Assembly (NCBI GenBank): GCA_036346395.1
Contig: CM070599.1
Location: forward strand, 5,013,232-5,077,231
Direction of reading: 5' to 3'
Length of the DNA: 64,000 bases
Source: Hsuehochloa calcarea
Taxonomy: Eukaryota; Streptophyta; Magnoliopsida; Poales; Poaceae
The notes under the pieces are model-generated. The model worked only from the letters and a program-made list of their open reading frames with translations. It was not told the origin of the DNA and ran no database searches. Positions 1-11,930 of the stretch are shown one piece after another. Position numbers and translations under genes: made by a program. Numbering within the stretch: the stretch's first letter is position 1; every line of letters begins with the position of its first letter.

Positions 1-219
1 GGGAGAGGAGTGGGGAGAGAGAGAGGATAGGCTAGGGTTTGGGGATGAGGAAAAAACCCCCCTTGGCTGGCCCCTATCATGGGCCCCTCTTGGGCATGCG
101 GCCAGCCCAAAGTTGTTGGAAGATCAAAAACCCCCACGATTCAGAAATTTCAGTTCTTGTTTGCATTTTCCCTCCCCGGCTGCTTTTCTAATTACCCAGT
201 CCGAATCCGGGGTATTACA
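1..219 (-). mobile_element. Right end of a chromovirus LTR (C family), cut by the window edge
   Basis: The segment ends in GGGGTATTACA at 219. It has the same GC-rich leader-like block (GGGTTTGGGG, then CCCCCTTGGCTGGCCCC) and the same end as the minus-strand LTRs at 18246-20387, 22080-24221 and 28801-29346. Immediately after it (220 onward) the sequence aligns with the element A 3' LTR at about 5858, so this LTR was inserted into the A 5' LTR. Its other end and its target duplication lie outside the window, so solo LTR versus full element cannot be decided. Confidence 0.75.
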
Positions 220-2198
220 CAAACTCTCTCGAAAATTTGGCATGAACAATAATCGAAACTTGTATTTTTTTATTTTTTGTTTTTTGCAAAATTATTTAGG
301 CTATAACTTTCGCATTCGAGATCCAAATCAAGTAATTTTTGTTGCTAAATTCATTTAAAATAATTCTATAGCTTTCGTGAAAATTTCATAAATTTAGGAT
401 GACTTTGAATTTTTGAGTTTATTCGGCGTTATCCGTTCTTATTGGTTCTTTTCGATTCTTTCGGTAGTTTCAATGATTCTATTTTGTACGAGAGTGATCC
501 TCTGCAGCAAGTTGAATATCTCTAGCAAGGCAAGCTGCCCCTCTTTGATCATATTGCTCCTATTACTTTTGATAAAATTATCTTGATTGCAAATGTTTGT
601 ATGTATGTGCTATGTTGATGTTAATTTTCATTAGGAGTAGTTAATCCGAGTAGATGCATGAGCTGTAGGTGAATATTTACCATTGATACTGATCTTAGGT
701 TAGATCATTGACAATGATTTGGAGTTTGTTAGATAGACTCTAGTCATGTATATGTATAGTACGTGAGTTGGTTTGCTTAGAAATGCTTAGAACGGTAGCA
801 TAGGTATCATCACTTCGACGATGATCTTTATATCAACACTTTAAATACTTGTGTCAGTGTACTTAGGAATGTATGGTATTTGGAAAACTAAAAACTGAAA
901 ATAAAATGATTTGGACTCGGGCATTTGGTTGTTGGTGTGGTTATTGGGTATGTTGCTTGTGCCCGAGTCAACAAGGACCGAATTACTTATGTCACGGATC
1001 CAAGTACTTTTTCTTGCATCCACATGAGGGGGATATGGGCCCCTATTGACTTAGTACTTTGGGATGTGTTCGCTCTGAGTCGTAGGTGGTAGTTATTAGG
1101 AGAAAATTATTCTATTGTTGTTGTGAAAGTGCAGGGTGGGTTCCGAGTTTAGGTTCCCTCACCTGAGGAGCATTGGAAGTTGCAGAGGCTGGGCCGATGA
1201 CTCCGACACAACGTGTGGGTCCTCCGTGGGAGCCTAGGTTGTGCGGCTCACGGAGGGTTAACGCCCATATGGGAGGCTCTTAGTTAACACTTAACTTTGG
1301 AAAATGTCCCGTAGGATTAGCTCTGCCGACATACCTTCGGAATTATGCTTTATCGCGTGGCAAAAGGAGCGGTCTAATATGTGGGTAAAGTTATACACCC
1401 CTACAGGGTTTAATCTACTCGAGTATCCACGTTCTTGGTTATGACAATGCTTGGTTAGATCGTGCAAGATTTAGACTACAACATTTTGATAAAACTTAAA
1501 ATCGGGTGGTACGAATGGGTAATTTGTGCTATGTTGTGGTGGCTGTTGAGAAGTCACCTGTAGGATGTTAATTATATTTATAAATATTGTCTCGCTGTTA
1601 TTTAAATATTAATAAAATAGATTTGCTAAATTGCTTTACCATCTATTACTCTATTGCAAAGAAAACTGCTTTATGCTGAAAACTGCTTAGTGTAGTAGCC
1701 TTTCCTTTGATACATGAATGCATCTATATATTCTTTTGGTTGTAAGACTTATGGGTACAACTTTGTACTCAACTCGATTGCTGCAATTTCAGATGAGGTT
1801 GATCCCCAAGTGATCAACTATTGTGAGACAGACTTCGTACCGGACGACTAGCTCGATGGGTTTTCGATCAGTTACCTTGTGGGTAAGGGCAACCAGTTGG
1901 CTTTTGTTTACTGCCATATTATGGCTTGTTATTTCCGCTGCATTTTGGTACTCTATCATCTTATTTGGCCAGTTGGCTCTATTTGTGTAATATGAACTTT
2001 GATGACTTATGTGTTGTAAATTATAAAAACTCGATATTTGTAATAACTTGTGTATGAAATTGATGCTTTAAATTTTGTAAAGGTGTATGTGTACCGCTCC
2101 TGGGAGGTACACAATACATCGAGAGTGGGATATTTGATTTGTAATGCTAGAACCAATTGGATGGTTAAGTATTACAAGTTAAATACCTCGGGTTCTCA
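220..2198 (+). mobile_element. Element A: 5' LTR, right-hand part
   Basis: This stretch aligns by eye with 5858-7536, then 9328-9349, then 30344-30614, which are the pieces of the A 3' LTR. It ends in GGGTTCTCA just before a primer-binding site, as expected for a 5' LTR. The beginning is outside the window because another LTR was inserted at 219/220. No open frame of interest was seen. The end could be 2 bases later (2200); CA at 2198 is chosen because the 3' LTR also ends in CTCA at 30614. Confidence 0.85.
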
Positions 2199-2204
2199 CA
2201 AAGT

Positions 2205-2216
2205 TGGTATCAGAGC
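2205..2216 (+). promoter_or_regulatory. Element A primer-binding site, copy 1
   Basis: TGGTATCAGAGC is complementary to the 3' end of plant initiator methionine tRNA, the usual primer of grass gypsy elements. It lies a few bases after the LTR end. In this copy the base after the 12-mer is G, whereas copy 2 keeps the more usual C. Confidence 0.9.
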
Positions 2217-2353
2217 GATACTGACCGTAGAAACCCCTAGTTTGGTCGTCAATAGGATGTTTTGAAAAAATTATCTTCAAAATATCAAATATTTGATAAA
2301 AATCTAAGTAAGTTCTCACATTTTAAGTTAAATACCTCGGGTTCTCACAAAGT

Positions 2354-2365
2354 TGGTATCAGAGC
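2354..2365 (+). promoter_or_regulatory. Element A primer-binding site, copy 2
   Basis: This is a second TGGTATCAGAGC exactly 149 bases downstream, produced by the tandem duplication. It is again preceded by the LTR-end sequence CTCACAAAGT. It extends the match to the tRNA (GAGCCA) better than copy 1, so it may be the better primer site. Confidence 0.88.
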
Positions 2366-3029
2366 CATACTGACCGTAGAAACCCCTAGTTTGGTCGTCA
2401 ATAGGATGTTTTGAAAAAATTATCTTCAAAATATCAAATATTTGATAAAAATCTAAGTAAGTTCTCACATTTTACTTCTTACCTATTTTAGATTGCTCAT
2501 CTTACCTTGTTCTTGTTGTGCTTCGAAAGGTTGTTTTCCTCTCATCTCCTTTCAAAGATTAGTTGATTATCGTTTAAATTTGGTTTAGAGATTTATTGAG
2601 AGTTGAAAATATAAAGTGTTGGCTATCCTTTGGTGAAGATTAGGAGCATTTGGAGTTGAAAGAATCATCTCAGAGCTTGGATACAAAATCTGGACAACAA
2701 GCACAAGTTGTGGACAACAAGCGCTTAGTTTATTGTTAGGACTAAAAATGAGATGATAATTCAACTAAAACTCATAGGAGTTAAAATGGTAAGATGTGAA
2801 ATTAGGTAGCTAGTGCCTAATACACCCCTAGATGGTTTTTACCTTGCTTATTAGATGCGATAGAGCTTGCGTTGTGTTCTGAAATTTTCGGGTTAAAATT
2901 CATTTCTTGTTAATTATATGTATACTTTCGGGTTAGGGTAATATCTCATTCCACTTAGTTGATTGCTTATGTACTACTGTCTTTTGTATTTTTGATCCTG
3001 TTGTTGTACCTAACTCAATTCGACAGAAC

Positions 3030-4059
3030 ATGATGGCTAGAACAACTCAAAGTGGACAGGGTCAACCGGCAGGCAACGATGAAGAACTCCCGCCTCCTCC
3101 AACCATGGCGTCGGTTCTCGCTCAGATCGAGCAGAACCGAATGGACCAAACAAGGATCCTAGAGGCCATTGCGCAGAACACCTTTGCTTTCTTAGGTGCC
3201 TCTGGATCCGGAGGAGGAGGAGGTGGTGGACATCAACCGCAGGGAGGACTCTCAGAGTTTCTTCACACGTAGCCACCGACCTTCTCCCGACCGGAAGATC
3301 CCCTCGATGCAGACGACTGGCTTTGTCTCGTCGAGAGGAAGCTGAACATTGCGCAGAGTTAAGATCACGAGAAGGCGCTCTTTGCCTCTCATCAACTGGA
3401 GGGGGCAACACTTTCTTGGTGGGAGAATTTCCTCGCCATGCAACCCACTTTCTCAGCTGTCACATGGGAGGCGTTCCACACTGCTTTCTAACGGGCTCAT
3501 GTTCTAGCCGATCTTATGAAACTAAAGAAGAAGGATTTTCTTGCACTCAAGCAAGGGTGCAAGTCAGTGATTGAATATCTGCATGAGTTCAATCATCTTT
3601 CTCGGTACACCCCTGAGGACGTGCCTACCGATGAAGCCAAGTAGGAGAAATTCATGGACGGCTTGTCCGAGGAGCTGCACGGCAAGTTGTCTATTATTTA
3701 GTTTCCTAACTTTCAAACTTTGGTCGACAAGCCCATATTCTCAGAACACAAGAGGAGGGCCCTCACCGAGTCTCGCAAGCGCAAGTGGGAGGCTCAAAAA
3801 TCAGCAGGAAGAGAATCTTCCTGTCCTCGCTTCGGGCAAGCCCCGGTGGCCCGCGCTCAAACTCCACCACCACCGAGGCCACCAGCATTTGTACCTCCTT
3901 CTGCAGGCCATGTTTCAACCAAGTGCACTTGCGGGACAGCAAGGTGACCACCGTAATCCAGCTGCCGAGGTCACTTGCTTCTATTGCCACAACAAGGGAT
4001 ACTGTGCCAACAACTGCCTTGTGAAGAATGAAGCAGCCTCTTGCCCTAATCAGGGGTAA
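3030..4059 (+). pseudogene. Element A gag, nonsense-riddled
   Basis: This is the structural capsid/nucleocapsid protein of a Ty3/gypsy element. The frame from ATG 3030 begins MMARTTQSGQGQ and runs through a Gly-rich stretch and the typical capsid core, including a LEGATLSWWENF motif near 3390-3425. It crosses five in-frame stops at 3270, 3360, 3489, 3642 and 3699. Each stop is explained by CAG or CAA (Gln) becoming TAG or TAA. After about 3950 the protein continues in another frame and reaches a zinc knuckle at 3976-4017. There the pattern is C-X2-C-X4-Y-X4-C, with Tyr in place of His, again a C-to-T change. The protein cannot be made. It is followed directly by protease and RT remnants. Confidence 0.9.
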
Positions 4060-4179
4060 GTGCAAGGGCAAGGGTGTGGTCATCCCCCAGCTCAGAAGGT
4101 GACCCAAAAAATTCAAAAGGTTGCACGCGGTCGAGTCAACCATATCTCGACCGAAGAAGCGTAGGAGGCACCCGACGTC

Positions 4180-5093
4180 GTGTTGGGTACGTTTCTTGTC
4201 AACTCTCGTCCCGCTACTATTTTGTTCGATTCCAGAGCTTCTCATTCTTTTATATCACAATCATTTGCTGCTCTTAGTGATATTCATATTGTTCCCAAGC
4301 TTGCTCCTTTGGTTGTTCAGTCCCCGGGGTTGGAAATGAGAGATGAACTTGAGTGTCGGGACGTATCTATTGAAATTGAGGGAGTGATATTTTTTGGTGA
4401 ATCTTATTCTCCTCAGATCAGCGAGTTTGGATGTGATACTTGGTATGGATCGGCTGTGCCAACACTTGGGGCAAATCGATTGTACTAAGAAATTCATCTC
4501 CCTCACAAGTCCATTTGGCGTGCAATCGAAATTGCCCCGAAACTGCAAGGACTGCTTCTTTTTGCGCCTGAAGCGAAGCCGGCTCTTGAAATTCTTGAAG
4601 TCCCAGTGGTGTGTGACTTCGCTGATGTATTCCCCGAAGATTTTCCTGGGATGCCTCTAGTCCAAGACATCGAGTTCGTCATCGAGTTGCTGCTCGGTAC
4701 TACCTCGATTTTGAAGAGGCCGTATCGGATGCCTCCGAATGAATTGAAGGATTTGAAGAAACAACTTGGTGAACATCAAGAGATGGGTTTCATCTGCCCA
4801 GGCTCATCACCGTGGGGTTGTCTTGTGATCTCTGTGAAGAAGAAGGACAAGACTCTACAGATGTACGTCGATTATCGTCCGCTGAATGAAGTGACGGTGA
4901 AGAACAAGTACCTGTTACCCCGGATTGATGACCTTTTTGATCAATTGATCGGAGCTTGGGTATTCTCCAAGATTGGTCAGAGATTAGGCTATCACCAAGT
5001 CCGCATCACATCTAAAGATATTCTGAAGACGACTTTCTCTACTCGTTACGGACTATATGAGTGCACCATGAATATTATGAATATGATATTTTG
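4180..5093 (+). pseudogene. Element A pol: protease and partial reverse transcriptase, truncated
   Basis: This is the remnant of the polyprotein that processes gag and copies the RNA. The protease part (4180-4488) has LFDSRASHSF where the family has DSGA, so the catalytic Gly is Arg. A frameshift near 4400-4490 moves the LGMDRL region to another frame. RT resumes near 4606 with [16 protein letters not shown], the YRMPPNEL block and a [15 protein letters not shown] block, then ends at TRYGLYE about 5065. The next bases belong to the 3' LTR. The palm YxDD box, RNase H and integrase are missing, so roughly two thirds of pol was deleted. LTR-start sequence follows with no polypurine tract visible. 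Confidence 0.9.
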
Positions 5094-5238
5094 TGAACCG
5101 AGAGTATGACTATTTTGTGAACCAAGAGTATGACAGGTGGGCCCAAGGCCATTAAGTGCACAATGTTTTGGTCCGTGGACCATGAACCAGGTGCATGGAC
5201 TTTAGTCCATGCGCTATTTTGTGAACCGAGAGTATGAC
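5087..5238 (+). repeat. Repeated LTR terminus of element A, with hairpin
   Basis: The string TATTTTGTGAACC followed by GAGAGTATGAC (or AAGAGTATGAC) is present at 5087-5110, 5111-5134 and 5215-5238. Between the last two lies GCATGGAC-TTTA-GTCCATGC (5193-5212), an 8-bp inverted repeat with a 4-base loop. The terminus of the 3' LTR has been duplicated at the point where pol was deleted. Confidence 0.85.
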
Positions 5239-7536
5239 AGGTGGACTCCATTTGTCAGTAGAATTTAAATCGAAAATTAAAATGAAAAACAATACTTTGC
5301 AGCGGACCCCACATGTCATCCACTGTGGCTAGGTAAGCCTAGGTGTAAAAAGGTATTTAATGCTTTTATGTTTTCCGAAATGAATTAATTGTGTATTGAA
5401 AAATTGCTTAAACTTAAAAATTGTAAAAGTAATTCGTTTTAACTCCAAATTTGATGATTCAAAATTTGTTGGCTTCCTTTTTAAGTTTAATTTTATATAA
5501 AATTGTGTTGAGCTATGCTTCCATTCCAGAAAATATTGTTAGCAAAATTATTGTCAGTTTAGAATTATTGTTGTACTAAAAATACTTTTAAACTTCAAAA
5601 ATGCATAAGTAATAATCTGTAACTCCAAATGGAGTGAAATCAATTTGATGTGATTCCACTGTTACTTTAATTTAATGTATAATAGGTTTTGAGTATGTCA
5701 CTATCACTGAAAAATTTGGTTTTCAAATTATTTGTTCGCTAATGTCATAACTTTAAAAATATTGAAAAAAATTCATTTTAACTCCAAATGAGGTGAATCA
5801 AAATTTGTTGTTCTTAGAATGTTATGTTCTATCTATAGTTAAATTTTCATGATTACAAAATCTCTATAAAATTTCGCATCAGCAGTAACGAAAACTTGTA
5901 TTTTTGATTTTTCCTTTTGGCAAAATTGTTTAGGCTATAACGTTTGCATGCGAGATCCAAATAAATTTAGTTTTGTTGAGAAATTCATTTAAAATCATTC
6001 TCAACCTTCTATTAAATTTCCATAAATTTTGGATGATTTTGAACTTTTGAGTTTATTCGGCGTTATCCGTTCTTATTGGTTCTTTTTGATTCTTTCTCTA
6101 GGTTTCAATGATTCTATTGTATACGACAGTGATCCTCTGCACCAAGTAGAATATCTCCAAAAAGGCAAGCAGCCCCCTTTGATCATATTGCTCCTATTAC
6201 TTTTGGTAAATATATCTTGATTGCAAATGTATGTATGCATGTGCTATGTTGATGTTAATTTTCGTTAGTAGTAGTTAATCCGAATAGATGCATGAGCTAT
6301 AGGTAAATTTGTACCGTTGCTACTGAGCCTAGGTTAGATAATTGATAATGATTTGGAGTCCGTTGGATGGACTCTAGTCTTGTATATGTGTAGTATGCGA
6401 GTCGATTTGCTTATAAATATTTAGAACAATAGCATGGGGATCATCGCTTTGGCGATGGTCATTATATCAACTCTTTAAATACTTGGGTCATGGTACACAG
6501 GAATGTATAGTATTTGGACAACTAAAAAAATGAAAAATAACACAATTTGGACTCAGGCAATTGGTTGTTGGTGTGGTTATTGGGTGTGTGGCTTGTGCCC
6601 ATGTTAACAAGGACCAAATTACTTGGGTCACTGATCCAAACACTTTTGCATGCATCCACATGAGCGGGATAAGGACCCCTATTGACTTAGTACTTTGGGA
6701 TGTGTTCGCTCTGAGTCACAGGTGGTAGTTGTTAGGAGAAAAATGTTATGTTGTTCTGTTGTTTTTGGGAAAGTGTGGGGTGGGTTCTGAGTTTAGGTTC
6801 CCTCACCTGAGGAGCATCGGCAGTTGCTGAGGCTGGGCCGATGATGCCGACACAACGTGTGGGTCCTCCGTGGGAGCCCAGGTTGGGCGGCTCACGGAGG
6901 GTTAACCCCCATATGGGCGGCTCTTAGTTAACACTTACCTTTGAAAAATGTCCCGTAGGACTTAGCTCTACCAGCATACCTTCGGAAGTGTGCTTTATAG
7001 CGTGGCAAAAGGAGCGGTCTGATATGTGGGTAAAGTTGTACACCCCTGCATGGTTTAATCTACTCACGTAGCCACGTTCTTGGTTATGACAATGGTTGGT
7101 TAGGTCGTGCAAGATTTAGACTACAAAATTTTGATAAAACTTGAAATCGGGTGGTATGAATGGGTAATTTGTTCTATGTTGTGGTGGCTGTTGGGAAGTC
7201 ACCTCTAGTATGTTAATTATATTTATAAATATTGTCTCGCTATTATTTAAACATTTAAAAATAGATTTGCTAAATTGCTTTGCCATCTTTTACTCTACTG
7301 CAAAGAAAACTGCTTAGTGTAGTAGCCTTTCCTTTGATATATGAATGCGTCTATATATTCTTTTGCTTGTAAGACTTACGAGTATAACTTTGTACTCAAC
7401 CTTCTTGCTACAATTTCAGTGGAGGTTGATACCCAAGGGATCAACTACTGTGAGACCAACTTCGTGTAGGACGCTCGACGGGTTTCCGGTCAGTTGCCTT
7501 GTGGGTAAGGACAACCGATTGGCTTTTGTTTACCGC
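5094..7536 (+). mobile_element. Element A: 3' LTR, first segment
   Basis: It starts TGAACCGAGAG and matches the end CGGGTTCTCA as an imperfect terminal inverted pair. From about 5858 it aligns with the 5' LTR at 220-1910. The start is ambiguous because the first 24 bases occur three times, at 5087, 5111 and 5215. It is interrupted at 7536/7537 by a solo LTR with ACCGC duplications. The A and T runs in 5260-5860 have no partner in the window, since that part of the 5' LTR is upstream. Confidence 0.85.
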
Positions 7537-9322
7537 TGTAATATCCCGATTTTCGTTTAGAGAGGATTTTGTTCGGAAGTAAGAACTATTTAAAAATTCG
7601 GGGTTTCGGTCTTCAAGGGTAACGAAGGATCCAACTCGTTGTCTACTGCTGTTTGGATGCGAAATTGTGTAATAGAACGAAATCGAATTGGTGTCTTTTG
7701 ATTTCCAGAACAGATCCAATCTGTTGTGCGTCCAGTATTGACTTGTTAGAAGCCGATCTGGAGGTTCTCCCCTCCTACAGTTTTGTTCCTGAGGTCGTTA
7801 GATTTCTTTTGGCACTAAGATCACGAGATTCCACATTACGGTTTAGGAGATATGAATTTTTAACCGCGTGTTGTTCTGTTTGTCTGAGATCTGGGGATTG
7901 TCGGTTTGTTCCTAGGTTTTGATCTAGTTAGAGCCATATTAAGAACTTCCACCCAAATAGGTTATTGTAGCCCTTTAAATAATATTTCCAAGTTGATAAT
8001 GGTCACCTCCATTGGATCAATAGAATGAAAGTTACTTCATTTTCTTTACTGATGTTCTGTATTCTGGACAAATGTCTGTCAGTTGTTTTCAACTGCAGTT
8101 TAGCCAACTGTTTTGGCCGAATCAAAGAACCCCATCAACTAGAGTTTCGTAGTTTTTCGCGTTAAGTTTCAATGGGAAATGGTTTCATGTCGTTTCGAGT
8201 TCCAGATAATTAATTATGATTTTTCTAATACCGCTGTCCAAAGAGGATGGGCGTGAGTCCAATAGTGTAATACTAGTCAGAACTCCATTGATTACGTTGA
8301 ATAGCCGAAGGGTTAATGTAGGCCTCCTGTAGCTATGACAACCCTTGTTATCCTTATTTCGAATTTATGTTTGTGTAGGCGATGAGGTGGTGAGTGGAGG
8401 CGCACGTTTGTTGCCTCCAATCACGTCACAGCGCGGAAGGCAAGTACTTTGTTTGATGTTAATGAATATGGATGATTGATTGTGGATATAATGCTAGGCT
8501 TGCTAGACATATTCATATGCTGAGTATTATTCTTCATTTGTATGTGATTCAAGTTCATTTCGTGTCATCCATTCTATTCATGCCATGTTTTCATTGTGAC
8601 CACGGAGTGGAAAATCAAAAGACTCATCAATTCCAAGTATGGGCATGTAAGTCCCACCACTCCAATGTGGGTAATCTTGGACACCCGTATGAAACGTTCT
8701 TCATACGGTATTTGGGTCCCCGAACTTTGTTAAGTACGGGCTTAAGTGAACACCGACGGGTGTATCACTTGTTATACCGGTATAAGCTGTTGAGAAGTCT
8801 ATTCCTTCATTGCATTCTTTCATTCCATTTATTCATGTATGTGTTCCGATAATTGTTTCATAATTCATATTGAGATTGGCTGGTTCATAACCTTGTATGT
8901 TCAATTGTGTATATTACTTGCTGAGTTTCGACTCATTCTTGCTTTGTTGTTTATTTTAGGTGATCATTGAGGTTGACGCTGGGCAGGAGTAGTCACACCC
9001 ACACTATTCACTCTTTTCACCTTCCTTCAGTTTTATTTATAAGATTTGATTATATCTGTCATTTGTAGAATGTTGAACTGTAATAAGTAATGTTGTTGTA
9101 GTTGATAATTTTGCCGATGCCATGGTTGTTTAGTACTGTTTGTGGTCCTTGATCACTTCATTGTTTTAATCGTTTGGATTCAATCTTTATTACTGCCATT
9201 ACTTTATGAAAGTTCGATTTCTTTATTTCCTATTATGAGTTATGTTTGAATTCTTCCGCTGGTTGATTACAAGTTAGAACCTTTAGGTAACATTTTGGCT
9301 TCCGAATAGCCAGGGTGTTACA
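7537..9322 (+). mobile_element. Solo LTR of the chromovirus C family, with 5-bp target duplication
   Basis: It starts TGTAATATCCCG and ends CCAGGGTGTTACA. It is flanked on both sides by ACCGC (7532-7536 and 9323-9327). The flanking sequence rejoins exactly as in the intact A LTR at about 1903-1935. It is the same family, in opposite orientation, as 18246-20387 and 22080-24221 (AATAGCC..GGGTGTTACA end). There is no internal region, so it is a solo LTR left by LTR-LTR recombination. Confidence 0.93.
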
Positions 9323-9327
9323 ACCGC

Positions 9328-9349
9328 CATATTGTGGCTTGTTATTTAT
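9328..9349 (+). mobile_element. Element A: 3' LTR, second segment (22 bp)
   Basis: The sequence CATATTGTGGCTTGTTATTTAT continues the A LTR after the solo LTR and its ACCGC duplication (compare 1915-1936). It is then cut by the B element. The LTR resumes at about 30344 with TTATTTCTGCTG, so TTATT is present at both edges of the 21 kb insertion, as a target duplication would be. Confidence 0.8.
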
Positions 9350-11916
9350 TGTAATACTCTGAAAAAATAATATTAATATTAATAATCACGTCTTAAGGGT
9401 CGGTGCGTAATTAATCAAATAGTATACATAAAAAAAATAGAATTTCAGAATTTTTTTAAGAGCTATATAAATAGATTGTGGGTTTTCTAGAAACCCTAAT
9501 AGTTTTTATTTTTTTCCACCGCCGCCACTTTTTTTTTTTTTTTTCCTCGAGCTTGCGCCGCGTCGCCACCATTTTCCTCTCTTCTTCTTTGCGTTCTTTC
9601 TTATTCTTTGCCATTGATCGCTCACGAAATGAGCCGCGTGGAAGCCAGTAGCCGAGCGAACTATTGCCGCTGGTCTTCTTCTTATACGCCGCTTCGCCAT
9701 TCTTATTCTGAGCCGAGAACTGGCCGCTGAATTTTCCTCGACGCGCCGAACGTCGCCGCTTTTCGCCGCTGCGTGACACCAAATTGTTCAGATCGCTGCG
9801 GCTGCAGAATTGTTTTCCCGCCTCGCCCAACAAGCGCCTTGGTTGTGAATTTCCCGAGAAGGTAATTTAAAGCAAGTAGCTAATGCATGCCGTAGGAATT
9901 GGTTTGTCATAGCTCATTCTTTATTGCCGCCGCTTGAATAGATGGTGTTTGTTTATTTTCACGCATGCACAAGGGATTAATTCGGTCATGTACTAGATGG
10001 ACTTGCTGCATGCGTGTGTGAAGACTTTCTACATCTCCCGAGACAAGTAACCCAGCCAACTAGTAAATGCATGCCATAGGGATTAGTGGCTGTGGCTAGT
10101 AAGGAAATTTGGTTCATGTAGTTACCTTTGTAGTTGAAAGCTTAAACAAAATGAGAGACTAGGAGAAAAGAAGTAGAGACCTGATTTCTTGTGGGTAGCG
10201 ATATGTGATTTCGTTTCGTCTCTGTTTCGCTGTATTAATTAGAGGTTAGAGAGGGTTGTAGAATTTTCTAGTCGAAGTGCCGGTTAATAGATCTGTTTAG
10301 CCTGCTGTTCTGTTGAACGATTTATTCGGGTACCTTAATGGCAAATTTTGGAAATGTCATCTACCAGTTAATTGTAGATAATTTCGATATCTTTCTATAG
10401 AATATTTATTCATGTCGATCGGACGAGTAGAATTCGAGTTATGATTTTCGGAAGGCTGCTGTCCTTGGGGTTGTCGCCGTTCGGCGCTGTTTTGGTAGAT
10501 TGCGGATTAAAAATAGTAAATAGACTAATTAGAGTTTTTGATCTACATGAAAGTTGTAGATAATTGTCTAAGAGTTCTGTAGGATCTAAGAACTCGCATT
10601 TTGGTTGGATAAAACAAAAGTTATGAATTTAGTAAGACTGCTGTTCCGAAGCGGACAGATCGGCTTTCTGGGCTAAAAACGGAGGGTTAGATGATTTAAT
10701 TAGAAGACTTCGTAATCTAAGAAAATGTGGAGAATTTTATAAAGAATCCAGAATGGGGTGGTTTGTGGTGATCGGACTTTCGAGTCAAAAGTTACGTTCG
10801 TTGGAGTGCCTAGACAGTAATGGGTAACTTTTCGGTACCGGAGTAGCGTGGTATATTTGGGGACGTGTAGGAGCGGTGTCGATTGATTGTTGTTCTTATG
10901 ATGCTGTAGCTTGTATTGAGATTTGTGTATTTAATGTAGGAGAGGCGTCGTACTTGTTGCCATCTTCTAGCCAAATCGTGCGTCGCAACTAGTAAAGGCA
11001 AGTGCATGGTAGACAGCGATCAATGATTGATCACTGTTTTCTTTATCTTCTATTACCATTATTGTTGTGCTTTTATTTTATTTAATTGCAAACAAGGGAA
11101 TTGGTATGTTTATATCTTTGTTGACAATCATGATGAAAAGTTGGATATGTTGTATATGATGGAGTGTGCATGTTTGCATACATAAGCATCTTTGCATATG
11201 AGCAGGTGATCATGAATGATCACAACTCCACGGGAGTGGAGGAGGTCCCCGATCCTTATGGAGGAACGGGCTTGAGAGTGAATGTTGTCGCGAGCATTCA
11301 CTCATGCTATACCGGTATACGCGAAAGAAGTGCATGTGGACATGTAGATTAGATTTGCATTGATACATGAGATTAATGGATGTGAATCAAAGAGAAGGTA
11401 ACTGCATGAGAATATTAATGGAAGTACCTGTGATGATAATGAAGTTATTGAATGCTGTTGATTTATTATTGTTCGTTGTTTATGGATGTGTTTGATGAGT
11501 CGTGGACTCACCCTTGCTCTTTTGTTGTCTTTAGGTGATCCCCAAGGGCGCCGTAACTGAGAGCGAGTAGAGCACATGGACAACACATGATCATTTGCCA
11601 TAAGAATCTTTTCATTCAAAATTGGATTACCCTTGGACATGTTAGAGGTTGAATAAAGTTAGGACAATGTTTTGGACTAGATTATTTGTTTTAAAGATTT
11701 GGATTCATTGGTTGGTGCTATTTTGGATTATTTACCTGGTTATATTTCCCCTTGCTTATTTATTATCACTTGATCCATAATTATGCATGTTCTTTGTGGT
11801 CCATGGATATGTTTATTGATGCTTTCCCTGTTGTAATTTTATAGTGTGTCGATAATTCTAGTTTGGAAGAGTAGTTTAGTGGCATTCCAGGCTCAGTGTT
11901 GGGCTGGGGTGTTACA
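9350..11916 (+). mobile_element. Element B: 5' LTR
   Basis: It starts TGTAATACTCTG and ends GGGGTGTTACA, next to the PBS. A TATATAAATAG box lies at about 9463-9475, followed by a GC-rich leader. Positions 9350-9490 and 10290-11916 match the 3' LTR closely. The 9490-10290 block does not match 15925-16540 at all. The 2567-bp length fits the long LTRs of Tekay/Del chromoviruses. Confidence 0.88.
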
Positions 11917-11918
11917 GT

Positions 11919-11930
11919 TGGTATCAGAGC
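11919..11930 (+). promoter_or_regulatory. Element B primer-binding site
   Basis: TGGTATCAGAGC lies two bases after the LTR end. It is complementary to initiator methionine tRNA. Confidence 0.92.

Larger units (their letters stand above)
2176..2473 (+). repeat. 149-bp tandem duplication spanning the LTR end and primer-binding site
   Basis: Two nearly identical copies, 2176-2324 and 2325-2473, each contain the last bases of the LTR, the primer site and about 110 bases of leader. The first copy has GAGCGATAC where the second has GAGCCATAC; otherwise they look the same. The element therefore carries two LTR-end/PBS units. The duplication looks young, or was present in the parent, since the copies have hardly diverged. 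Confidence 0.9.

Noticed and set aside
8472..8852. 126-codon frame in the solo LTR
   Set aside because: Lies wholly in a solo LTR; not kept in the sister LTRs of the same family.
11164..11352. 62-codon frame repeated nearly identically at 17412-17597
   Set aside because: Both are the same place in the two B LTRs; the protein has no motif.
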